Part shown: in pieces, positions 1 through 6,124 of the stretch
Layout of the letters: every line of letters begins with the position of its first letter
Numbering within the stretch: the first letter of the stretch is position 1
Assembly: GCA_029865445.1 (NCBI GenBank)
Contig: JAOUGY010000199.1
Span: 1 to 6,978 of the forward strand
Origin: Acidimicrobiia bacterium
Lineage (GTDB): Bacteria; Actinomycetota; Acidimicrobiia; Spongiisociales; ZC4RG35
Length of the DNA stretch: 6,978 bases
Reading direction: 5' to 3'
The notes under the pieces: model-generated
Told to the model about the DNA's origin: nothing
The model's input: only the letters and a program-made list of their open reading frames with translations
The model's database searches: none
Position numbers and translations under genes: made by a program

Positions 1-447
1 GAGCTTCCCGATCTGCCGGGTCTCGTCAACGAGGCGTGGACGAGCCAGGGTGGCGGCGACGCTGCTCTCGACTCGAACGCCGACTCGAACGGTGAGACCG
101 CCGAGATCGTGGTGGTGGATGGCACGAATGACCTGACCTGGGACGCCGGCATCATCGCTGAGCGAGTCAGCCCCACGACGGTCACCACGATGCCGACCAC
201 GAGCACGACCGAACAGCCGACGACCACGACGACCGAGCCTCCGACGACTTCGAGCTCGATGACACCGGCCACGTCGTCCACGACGGTTCCCACCGTCACG
301 GCCAGCACGCTGCCCTTCACCGGGTTCGAGATGCAGGCCACGGCCCTCCTGGGTCTCCTTGCCTTGGCCGGCGGCGCCGCACTCCTCGTGCTGCTTCGCC
401 GTCCGGAAGAGAAGACCGCAGACAACGACAACATTGGAGCTTGGTGA
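1..447 (+). CDS. LPxTG-anchored surface protein, C-terminal part (5' truncated)
   Basis: The frame is open from the first base to a TGA at 445-447, so this is the last 148 residues of a larger protein that begins outside the window. Residues 1-51 look like the end of an SdrD/Cna-B-like domain: an ALDSNAD segment near 23-29 followed by GTNDLTWDAGI at 41-51, a typical closing motif of that fold. Residues 56-102 are a Thr/Ser/Pro-rich stalk of the kind that spans the cell wall. LPFTG at 104-108 (bases 310-324) is the sortase motif, followed by a hydrophobic segment at about 111-132 and an RR pair. By family knowledge, a sortase would cleave between Thr and Gly and link the protein to peptidoglycan. 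The cytoplasmic tail (RRPEEKTADNDNIGAW) is longer and more acidic than the usual short basic tail. The ligand or role of the missing N-terminal part cannot be judged. Confidence 0.88.
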   Translation, partial: ELPDLPGLVNEAWTSQGGGDAALDSNADSNGETAEIVVVDGTNDLTWDAGIIAERVSPTTVTTMPTTSTTEQPTTTTTEPPTTSSSMTPATSSTTVPTVTASTLPFTGFEMQATALLGLLALAGGAALLVLLRRPEEKTADNDNIGAW

Positions 448-474
448 TGGGCGCCTCCCGATCCTGAGCTCCGC

Positions 475-510
475 AGTGAGAGGCCCCGGCGAACGCCGGG
501 GCCTCTCACT
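475..510. terminator. Perfect 16-bp hairpin between convergent genes
   Basis: The arm AGTGAGAGGCCCCGGC (475-490) pairs without mismatch to 495-510 across a GAAC loop. It lies 27 bases after the surface-protein stop and 12 bases beyond the amine oxidase stop, so it can serve both strands. There is no clear U-run on either side, which is common for actinobacterial hairpin terminators. The position and perfect pairing make a bidirectional terminator the best reading. Confidence 0.82.
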
Positions 511-522
511 GATGTCAGCGGC

Positions 523-1779
523 TCAGGCCAGGACCGCTGCGGCGGCCCGCCTGCCGGAGACATAGGCCCCGTGCACCGTCCCGAAGCTCTCCGGAACCGT
601 GTGCTCCCCGGCGAAGAACAGCGCGTTCGAGGCGGGCGTACCCAGCGTTCGCATGTCGTTCGGCGTGGCTCCGATGGGAACGTAGCTGTAAGAACCGAGA
701 GCCAGTTGATCGTTCAGCCAGTCGGTGCAGCGAACCGCAACCGGGTCGGGGCAGCGAGGAAGCATTGTCTTGAGCACGCCCAGCGCCATGCGGGCGCGCT
801 CGTCGAGAGGCCGGTCTGTGAGACCCGGAGTCGCCTTGGGGTTGTAGAAGGCGACGAGCGTCGGCGCACCGGTGTGGTGAGACATGTCGATCCAGGTCGG
901 GAAGCGGCGATCGTCGGACACGAACGTCATCCTTCTGCCGTGATCCGGCCAGAAGTGGTCGTCGAAGCGGAAGACCACTTTCTCGAGACTCGCCATGGCC
1001 AGTCTGCTCGCTGCCAGCTGGTAGCGGGGCAGAGGAGGGTCGAACAAGATCGCCCCCCGCTGGATGATGGTGAGCGGAACTGCCACCACCACCCGATCGG
1101 CTCGGTGCGAGCCTCTTTCCGTCGACACGATCACCTCGGCACCGTGTTCGACGCTGAGGACTGGCGAGCCCGTTTGGATCTCGAGGCCGTCGGCGAGAGA
1201 GTCGACGAGCCGGATGTAGCCGCCCGAGATGACGGCGTTACCGCCGGGATGCAGGTGGTAGCAAGCACATCCGGACACCGACGCCACCTCCGGCAGGCCT
1301 CCGATGTTCAAGCCCGCCTCGAGCCACTCGATGCCAAAGCGGGCGACCCGCCGTGCGTCCCCGGACAGGCGCCGGTCCTCGACGTACCACTCGGCGGCGG
1401 CCGAGTAGGAGGCATCGTCGCCGAGCGCCGCAGTTGCCTCATCACCGTCGAAGTCGGCTTGTGTGGCGACCAGCGAAGACGCGACGTGTGCCGGTGCCCA
1501 GCCTTGTCCTTCGATGAACACCGACAAACCCATGCCCCAGGAACCGTCGTTCTTCCAATCCCATCCGGCTGCTTCGACCTCGGCGGACAGAGGATTGCCG
1601 AACGGTCCGTGGATCCACGATCCGCCGAGATCCACCGGCACACCCCCCACGTCGGCGGTCCACGTGCGTCCTCCGATCCGGTCCCGGGCCTCTATGACGA
1701 GCACCTCCAGGCCGGCCCTGTGCATGTCTCGGGCGGCTGTGAGTCCCGCCACGCCGGCTCCGACCACGATCGCTCTCAT
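523..1779 (-). CDS. FAD-dependent amine oxidase (flavin monoamine/polyamine oxidase family)
   Basis: This 418-aa protein is complete. The N-terminus is a Rossmann FAD-binding unit: GAGVAG at 7-12, a ribose-binding Glu at about 30, then GGRTW at 36-40 and GGSWIHG at 52-58, hallmarks of the MAO/polyamine oxidase/LSD1 family. The C-terminal FAD signature FAGEHT (389-394) followed by TVHGAYVSGRRAA (401-413) is also present. Lys267, in LEKVVFRFDDHFWP, sits where the family has the lysine near flavin N5, so catalysis is probably intact. Members oxidise amines to imines/aldehydes with release of H2O2; the substrate here is not evident. No signal peptide is seen (the protein begins directly with the Rossmann strand), suggesting a cytoplasmic enzyme. 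The ATG at 1777-1779 fits because GAGVAG follows at once. There is no Shine-Dalgarno sequence; TACGCT lies 6 bases upstream, suggesting a leaderless mRNA. It is divergent from the gene at 1842 and convergent with the surface protein. Confidence 0.92.
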   Translation of the reverse strand: MRAIVVGAGVAGLTAARDMHRAGLEVLVIEARDRIGGRTWTADVGGVPVDLGGSWIHGPFGNPLSAEVEAAGWDWKNDGSWGMGLSVFIEGQGWAPAHVASSLVATQADFDGDEATAALGDDASYSAAAEWYVEDRRLSGDARRVARFGIEWLEAGLNIGGLPEVASVSGCACYHLHPGGNAVISGGYIRLVDSLADGLEIQTGSPVLSVEHGAEVIVSTERGSHRADRVVVAVPLTIIQRGAILFDPPLPRYQLAASRLAMASLEKVVFRFDDHFWPDHGRRMTFVSDDRRFPTWIDMSHHTGAPTLVAFYNPKATPGLTDRPLDERARMALGVLKTMLPRCPDPVAVRCTDWLNDQLALGSYSYVPIGATPNDMRTLGTPASNALFFAGEHTVPESFGTVHGAYVSGRRAAAAVLA

Positions 1780-1785
1780 GCCGGG

Positions 1786-1791
1786 AGCGTA
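1786..1791 (-). promoter_or_regulatory. Candidate -10 element of a leaderless promoter (amine oxidase)
   Basis: On the minus strand TACGCT is followed by six bases and then the ATG of the amine oxidase. A TANNNT hexamer ending 7 bases before the start codon would put the transcript start on the A of ATG. No -35 hexamer resembling TTGACA is visible and no ribosome binding site lies between. The call rests on geometry alone. Confidence 0.4.
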
Positions 1792-1811
1792 GGCACCGAA
1801 ATCGTCCCTCG

Positions 1812-1840
1812 GTCCCCGGGGGCGGGGACTACGGTCCCCG
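1812..1840. promoter_or_regulatory. Operator-like dyad with three GTCCCC half-sites in a divergent promoter region
   Basis: CGGGGAC (1823-1829) and GTCCCCG (1834-1840) form a perfect 7-bp inverted repeat around TACG. A third half-site, GTCCCC at 1812-1817, also pairs with 1824-1829. The dyad ends two bases before the ATG at 1842 and encloses the candidate -10 (TACGGT, 1830-1835) of that gene. If the mRNA is leaderless, this symmetry acts in DNA as a protein-binding site rather than as an RNA hairpin. It lies about 45 bases from the divergent amine oxidase start, so it could affect both genes. No known regulator motif was recognised. Confidence 0.4.
1830..1835 (+). promoter_or_regulatory. Candidate -10 element of a leaderless promoter (unnamed gene at 1842)
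   Basis: TACGGT is followed by six bases and then ATG at 1842-1844, the same spacing as on the opposite strand for the amine oxidase. No ribosome binding site precedes the ATG. It supports the 1842 start but is a weak signal on its own. Confidence 0.35.
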
Positions 1841-1841
1841 A

Positions 1842-2711
1842 ATGGAGATCCATTCGCTACCTGGAAACGAGTTCACATCCCGGATGCTTTCGGTGATGAA
1901 GACCCGGGCCGGTCGGGCGGATCCGGCGTCGACGATGCGCCGATACCGGACGGACCGGTTCGTGAAGGCGCCGGTGGTCTCCGGGGCGGCTATGCGACGG
2001 GTGGAGGAGGCCATGATCGCCGCTCTTCCGCCGGGTGCTTCAGAGGTGGCTCTGGCGCCACTCGTTCCGTTCGGGTCGCATGCAGCGGTGGCAGGTGTCG
2101 ATCAGAACCGGATCGTATCCACCGTCCGCGGATCGGAAGTGGCAGCCGACCCCACGTTCGGGCTGGCGCTCGAGCTGGCGCAGCGTCGGTCCGAGCTGCT
2201 CGCCTCCGCTCCGCGAGACGCGACAGCGATGACGGCCATCGCGTTTCAGCGGGTGGTCCGCGCCCAGCGATTCGAAGGGCCGCGCAGCTTCGCCCACTTC
2301 GTACTCGGAGGGCTCGTGACGGCCGGGCGAGACGTCGGCGATCACGGATTCGAAACGGACTCGGTGACGATCCACGTCCGGCATGCCGTCTCCAGCCTGC
2401 TCGGCGTCGGGGCCGATGGCGTCACAGTGGTGTTGTCCGACTTCACGGGAGGTCGTCTTGGCCACGTCGCCGAACGAGTGGAAGGGCTCGGGGTGCCCGG
2501 CGTGAACGTAGTCGTCGATCCCGATCGGACGAGAGCGCGCTCGTATTACACGGATTACGCAATCGAGGTCACTGCCCGTTTCGGCGATGTCGAGCTCGAG
2601 GTGGGAGACGGCGGTTTGGTGGACTGGTCCCAGAAGCTGCTGGCCAACGGCAAGGAGCGGATGATGACCTCCGGGCTGTCGGTGGAGAGAATCGCCATGG
2701 TGGTGAGCTGA
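1842..2711 (+). CDS. Uncharacterised 289-aa protein, possibly class II aaRS-like fold
   Basis: I do not recognise a named family. The protein is soluble, with no signal peptide or membrane segment. Its segments look conserved rather than random: RYRTDRFVKAPVVSG (34-48), VDQNRIVSTVRGSEVAADPT (86-105), SYYTDYAIEV, then GDGGLVDWSQKLL and TSGLSVERI near the C-terminus. The last parts faintly recall class II aminoacyl-tRNA synthetases of the HisRS type (YYTG-like strand, then a GxGxxR-like motif 3), but this is a resemblance from memory, not a family match. The start is uncertain: ATG 1842 fits a leaderless promoter, while Met codons at 1884, 1896 and 1935 would trim 14-31 poorly distinctive residues. 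It ends 5 bases before the SOS box of dnaE2, so read-through into dnaE2 is possible, but dnaE2 has its own promoter. That this is a real coding gene is likely from its length, GC-biased third positions and coherent sequence. Confidence 0.75.
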   Translation: MEIHSLPGNEFTSRMLSVMKTRAGRADPASTMRRYRTDRFVKAPVVSGAAMRRVEEAMIAALPPGASEVALAPLVPFGSHAAVAGVDQNRIVSTVRGSEVAADPTFGLALELAQRRSELLASAPRDATAMTAIAFQRVVRAQRFEGPRSFAHFVLGGLVTAGRDVGDHGFETDSVTIHVRHAVSSLLGVGADGVTVVLSDFTGGRLGHVAERVEGLGVPGVNVVVDPDRTRARSYYTDYAIEVTARFGDVELEVGDGGLVDWSQKLLANGKERMMTSGLSVERIAMVVS

Positions 2712-2716
2712 CTCCT

Positions 2717-2734
2717 ATCGAACACATGTTCGAT
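2717..2734. promoter_or_regulatory. LexA binding site (SOS box) upstream of dnaE2
   Basis: ATCGAACACATGTTCGAT is an imperfect palindrome with eight matching bases on each side and only the central CA unpaired. Its core CGAACACATGTTCG fits the Gram-positive LexA consensus CGAACRNRYGTTYG at every position. It ends 13 bases before the dnaE2 start codon, and its last base is the first base of the candidate -10. Bound LexA would block RNA polymerase; RecA-driven LexA cleavage after DNA damage would release it. dnaE2 is a known SOS gene in actinobacteria and proteobacteria. Confidence 0.93.
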
Positions 2735-2739
2735 ACAAT
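2734..2739 (+). promoter_or_regulatory. -10 element of the dnaE2 promoter
   Basis: TACAAT differs from TATAAT at one base and lies 8 bases upstream of the GTG start, overlapping the SOS box by one base. The expected transcript start is about 2746-2748, so the mRNA would have no or almost no leader. No good -35 is visible; CTGACT at 2708-2713 is a partial match, but its 20-base spacing is long. Confidence 0.65.
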
Positions 2740-2747
2740 GGGGTCGG

Positions 2748-5700
2748 GTGGGACAAAACTACGCCGAGCTGCATTGCCACACGAACCATTCATTCCTCGA
2801 TGGTGCCGCACATCCCGCGGACCTGGTCGACCGCGCGGCCGAACTGGGGTATTCGGCGCTGGCGGTGACAGACCACGACGGGTTCTACGGGGCGGTCAAG
2901 GTCATGGGGGCGGCCCGGCGGGTCGGTTTGCCCATCGTGTACGGGACCGAGATCGGGGTGCAGGCGTCCGGCGTCCGGTCCCAGGACGATCCGTTCGCCG
3001 GGGCGGAGGCCTGGGACTCCGAGCGCAAGGAGACCTGGGATGTGCGCACCGAGTCGGGATGGCGGCGTGGGCGCCGGAAGCGGATGCACGGGACAAAACC
3101 GATCGATCTTGACCCCACGGACCATCTGGTGCTGCTGGCGGGATCGCCGGACGGGTATTCGGCACTCGCCAGACTCGTCACCAAAGGCCAGTTCCGAGGT
3201 GAGAAGGACCGTGCCGTCTACCTCTGGGACGACTTGGCCGAAGTGGCGTCCAATCCTGACATCACCGCCCTCACCGGCTGCTGGCAGGGCGCGGTTCCGC
3301 GGGCGGCGAACAAGGGTGACCTGGCAGCAACCATGACCGAGGCCGCCCGGCTGCGTGAGCTGTTCGGGCATCGCCTGCATCTCGAGTTGTGGCACCACGG
3401 CATGCCGGAGGACGACCCACGCAACGATCTCATGTGGGAGGTCGCCCGCCGGCTCAACATGGCGGTCGTTGCCACGAATCAGGTCCATTACGCCGACCGG
3501 CGAGACGCCGACCTCGCCGAAGTGCTGGCGGCGGTGGGGGGCCGGCGCGACCTCCAATCGGCGCTCGGTCACTGGCCGGCGACCGACGAGCGCCATCTCA
3601 AGACACCAGAAGACATGGCACGCCGTTTCTCCCGATACCCGGGGGCGGTGGAGCGGGCCGTCTGGCTGGGGGAACGGCTGTCGTTCGATCTGAAGTTGGT
3701 TGCTCCCAACCTCCCTCCGTTTCCGATGCCGGGGCATTTCCGCAACGAAATGGACTACTTGCGTCATCTCACATTCGAGGCCGCCCGCGACATCTATCCG
3801 GGGACCGGGGAGGGAGGCGTCGAACCGGGAGCGAGGAGGCGTCTCGAACACGAACTCGACATCATCGACCGGCTGGGGTTTCCCGGCTACTTCCTGGTGG
3901 TCAAAGACCTCGTCGATTTTGCGAGATCGCAGGACATCTATTGCCAGATTCGGGGATCGGGTGCGGATTCGGCGGTGTGCAGGTGTCTCGGGCTGACACG
4001 GGTCGACCCGATCCGGCTCGGTCTCCCATTCGAACGTTTCCTCTCCGAAGAACGGGGACGACCTCCCGACATCGACCTCGACCTGGAGGCCGAACGTCGA
4101 GAGGAGGTCATTCAGTACTGCTACCGCCGGTATGGAAGGCAGCGGGCTGCGATGGTCGCCAACGTCATCACGTATCGGGCCCGGTCGGTGCTTCGCGACG
4201 TCGCCAAGACGTTCGGATTCACCCAGGCCCAGGTGGATGGCCTCTCCAAATTCGTGGACACCCACAACCCGGCGAATCTCCGCTTGGAGACTCCGCTGCC
4301 CCACGGGCTCACCGCCGACCTGATCTACGACATCTGCCGGCGCCTCGACGGGTTTCCCCGCCACCTCGGCATCCACTCGGGCGGGGTGGTGATCGCAGAC
4401 CGGCCGCTGCACCAGGTGGTCCCCATCGAGTGGGGGAGGATGGAGGGCAGGTCGGTGCTCCAGTGGGACAAAGACGACTGTGCAGCCATCGGTATCGTCA
4501 AGTTCGATCTGCTGGGTCTGGGGATGCTCAACGCGCTCCACCTGACCGTCGACATGATCGAGGAAACCCACGGCGTGAAGGTCGATCTCGCCACGATCGA
4601 TCAAGAACCCGACGTGTATCGCATGATGACCGCCGCCGACACCGTGGGGCTCTTCCAGGTGGAGTCACGGGCACAGATGGCGACGCTCCCGCGCATGAAG
4701 CCGAAGACTTTCTACGACCTGGCCATCGAGGTGGCTCTGATCCGTCCCGGGCCGATTCAGGGTCAATCCGTGCATCCGTATCTGCGCCGCCGGAATGGTG
4801 AGGAACCGATCCGGTATCCGCATCCGTCGACTGTGCCGATCCTCGAAAAGACGCTCGGGGTCCCCATCTTCCAGGAGCAGCTCATGGAACTCGCCCGGGT
4901 GTGTGCCGGATTCGACGGCGGGCAGTCCGACCGGCTGCGGGCTGCCATGACCCACAAGCGGTCCGAACAGGAGATGGCAAAGCTTCGGGACGAGGTGTAT
5001 GTCGGGATGGAGAGGAAGGGGGTGGTGGGGGCGGCCGCCGACGAGATCTGGGAGAAGCTCCAGGGTTTCGCCAGTTTCGGGTTCCCCGAGAGCCACTCGG
5101 TGAGCTTCGCCTACATCGTCTACATGTCGGCCTGGTTGCGGCTCCACTGGCCTGCGGAGTTCCTGGCCGGCCTGCTCAACGCCCAGCCCATGGGCTTCTA
5201 CAACCCCAACACGTTGGTCCAGGATGCGCAGCGTCACGGCGTCGTCGTGTTGCCGCCTTGCATCAACGAATCCGAGCACGACTGCACAGTCGAGTTCGTG
5301 GACGCCGATCCAGACGATGTCGTCGAGTACCTGGGCGGAGTGTGGCGGCGGGGGAGAGGGGCCTTGGACGACGATGTCAGGCCGGCGGTGGCGATGAGAA
5401 TGGGGTTGCGGTATGTCAGGAATCTCGGAGATGCCGAGGTCACGCGGATCGAGGCGGCGCGGTTCGTGGGCGGGCCCTTCGTCTCGCCCCGGGACCTCGC
5501 CCATCGCACGGGACTGCCGGTTGACGCCTACGAGGGTCTGGCGGCTGCGGGGGCGCTACGGGCCATCGGGTTGGACCGCCGGGAGGGGATGTGGGCGGCG
5601 GGTGCGCTGGCCGAGATCGATCCGAACCGGCTGCCGTTGTCCCCGGGGGTGGACCCGCCGCTGATCCCGGAGATGACCGATCGCGAGAAACATCTGGCCG

Positions 5701-6077
5701 ATCTGTGGGCGGTTTCCGCGTCGACTGTGCATCCGATCGAGTTCGTGCGGGAATCGCTCGGAGGATGCATGCGGATCTCGGAGGTGCTGGCGCTGCATCG
5801 GACCGTGCGGCGGGTACGGGTCGGGGGAGTGGTCACACATCGCCAGCGGCCCTCCACTGCCGCCGGGGTCATCTTCTTCAACCTGGAGGACGAGACGGGG
5901 ATGCTCAACGTCGTGGTGTTGCCACCGGTCTGGGCCGAGTACAAACCGCTGGCGCGAAGGGTGCCGGCTTTGATCGTCGAAGGCATGGTGGAGTTCAAAG
6001 ACGGTGTCACGAATCTGGTCGCCCGGAAGTTCGAACCCATCGAGGTGACCGGGGCAGGCTCCCGCGACTTCCGGTGA
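2748..6077 (+). CDS. dnaE2: Error-prone DNA polymerase DnaE2 (ImuC), translesion C-family polymerase
   Basis: This complete 1109-aa protein has the length and domain order of DnaE2. It carries out translesion synthesis and damage-induced mutagenesis, normally with ImuA'/ImuB and the beta clamp. The N-terminal PHP domain (about 5-250) begins YAELHCHTNHSFLDG and keeps H9, H11, D18, H43, E69, H126, C178 and H247. The polymerase core has PDIDLDLE, with Asp441 and Asp443, then ERREEVIQYCYRRYGRQRAA, a stretch typical of DnaE2, and KFDLLGLGMLNAL with Asp587; by analogy with E. coli DnaE D401/D403/D555 these are the catalytic carboxylates. A helix-hairpin-helix region (about 885-950) and a C-terminal OB fold (about 1020-1095) follow, ending in SRDFR as many DnaE2 proteins do. 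GTG 2748 is chosen because the PHP domain starts four residues later and no in-frame alternative lies nearby; the ATGs at 2726 and 2738 are in another frame. There is no Shine-Dalgarno sequence. An SOS box lies directly upstream, and no imuA or imuB is in the window. Confidence 0.97.
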   Translation: MGQNYAELHCHTNHSFLDGAAHPADLVDRAAELGYSALAVTDHDGFYGAVKVMGAARRVGLPIVYGTEIGVQASGVRSQDDPFAGAEAWDSERKETWDVRTESGWRRGRRKRMHGTKPIDLDPTDHLVLLAGSPDGYSALARLVTKGQFRGEKDRAVYLWDDLAEVASNPDITALTGCWQGAVPRAANKGDLAATMTEAARLRELFGHRLHLELWHHGMPEDDPRNDLMWEVARRLNMAVVATNQVHYADRRDADLAEVLAAVGGRRDLQSALGHWPATDERHLKTPEDMARRFSRYPGAVERAVWLGERLSFDLKLVAPNLPPFPMPGHFRNEMDYLRHLTFEAARDIYPGTGEGGVEPGARRRLEHELDIIDRLGFPGYFLVVKDLVDFARSQDIYCQIRGSGADSAVCRCLGLTRVDPIRLGLPFERFLSEERGRPPDIDLDLEAERREEVIQYCYRRYGRQRAAMVANVITYRARSVLRDVAKTFGFTQAQVDGLSKFVDTHNPANLRLETPLPHGLTADLIYDICRRLDGFPRHLGIHSGGVVIADRPLHQVVPIEWGRMEGRSVLQWDKDDCAAIGIVKFDLLGLGMLNALHLTVDMIEETHGVKVDLATIDQEPDVYRMMTAADTVGLFQVESRAQMATLPRMKPKTFYDLAIEVALIRPGPIQGQSVHPYLRRRNGEEPIRYPHPSTVPILEKTLGVPIFQEQLMELARVCAGFDGGQSDRLRAAMTHKRSEQEMAKLRDEVYVGMERKGVVGAAADEIWEKLQGFASFGFPESHSVSFAYIVYMSAWLRLHWPAEFLAGLLNAQPMGFYNPNTLVQDAQRHGVVVLPPCINESEHDCTVEFVDADPDDVVEYLGGVWRRGRGALDDDVRPAVAMRMGLRYVRNLGDAEVTRIEAARFVGGPFVSPRDLAHRTGLPVDAYEGLAAAGALRAIGLDRREGMWAAGALAEIDPNRLPLSPGVDPPLIPEMTDREKHLADLWAVSASTVHPIEFVRESLGGCMRISEVLALHRTVRRVRVGGVVTHRQRPSTAAGVIFFNLEDETGMLNVVVLPPVWAEYKPLARRVPALIVEGMVEFKDGVTNLVARKFEPIEVTGAGSRDFR

Positions 6078-6088
6078 AGTCCATCGTG

Positions 6089-6117
6089 CCGGGCCCGGGC
6101 TCGCGGCCCGGGCCCGG
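6089..6117. terminator. Perfect 12-bp GC hairpin between convergent genes
   Basis: CCGGGCCCGGGC (6089-6100) pairs perfectly with 6106-6117 across a TCGCG loop. It starts 11 bases after the dnaE2 stop and ends 7 bases short of the protease stop on the other strand. It is entirely G/C with no U-run. Its placement between two converging stop codons supports a bidirectional terminator. Confidence 0.8.
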
Positions 6118-6124
6118 TGGTCGA

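Noticed and set aside
109..111. GTG at 109 as the start of a 112-aa protein.
   Set aside because: The same frame is open back to base 1 and encodes a recognisable SdrD/Cna-B-like segment, so the GTG is an internal Val.
1823..1840. The short hairpin before 1842 as a transcription terminator or riboswitch.
   Set aside because: It lies between divergent starts, not after a gene, has no U-run, and is too small for a riboswitch. An operator dyad is the better reading.
571..1896. A 441-codon plus-strand frame opposite the amine oxidase.
   Set aside because: The translation is Arg/His/Gly-rich without motifs, while the minus strand carries an intact flavoenzyme with all FAD motifs.
2726..2740. ATG codons at 2726 and 2738 as alternative dnaE2 starts.
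   Set aside because: Both are in a different frame from the polymerase; the first also lies inside the LexA box.
2790..4604. A 604-codon open frame on the minus strand opposite dnaE2.
   Set aside because: It lies wholly antisense to a confidently identified polymerase, and its translation shows no domain. Long antisense frames are a by-product of GC-rich codon use.
3389..4801. A 470-codon plus-strand frame inside dnaE2 in another frame.
   Set aside because: Low-complexity Arg/Gly/Pro composition typical of a frame-shifted GC-rich gene; dnaE2 itself is unbroken here.
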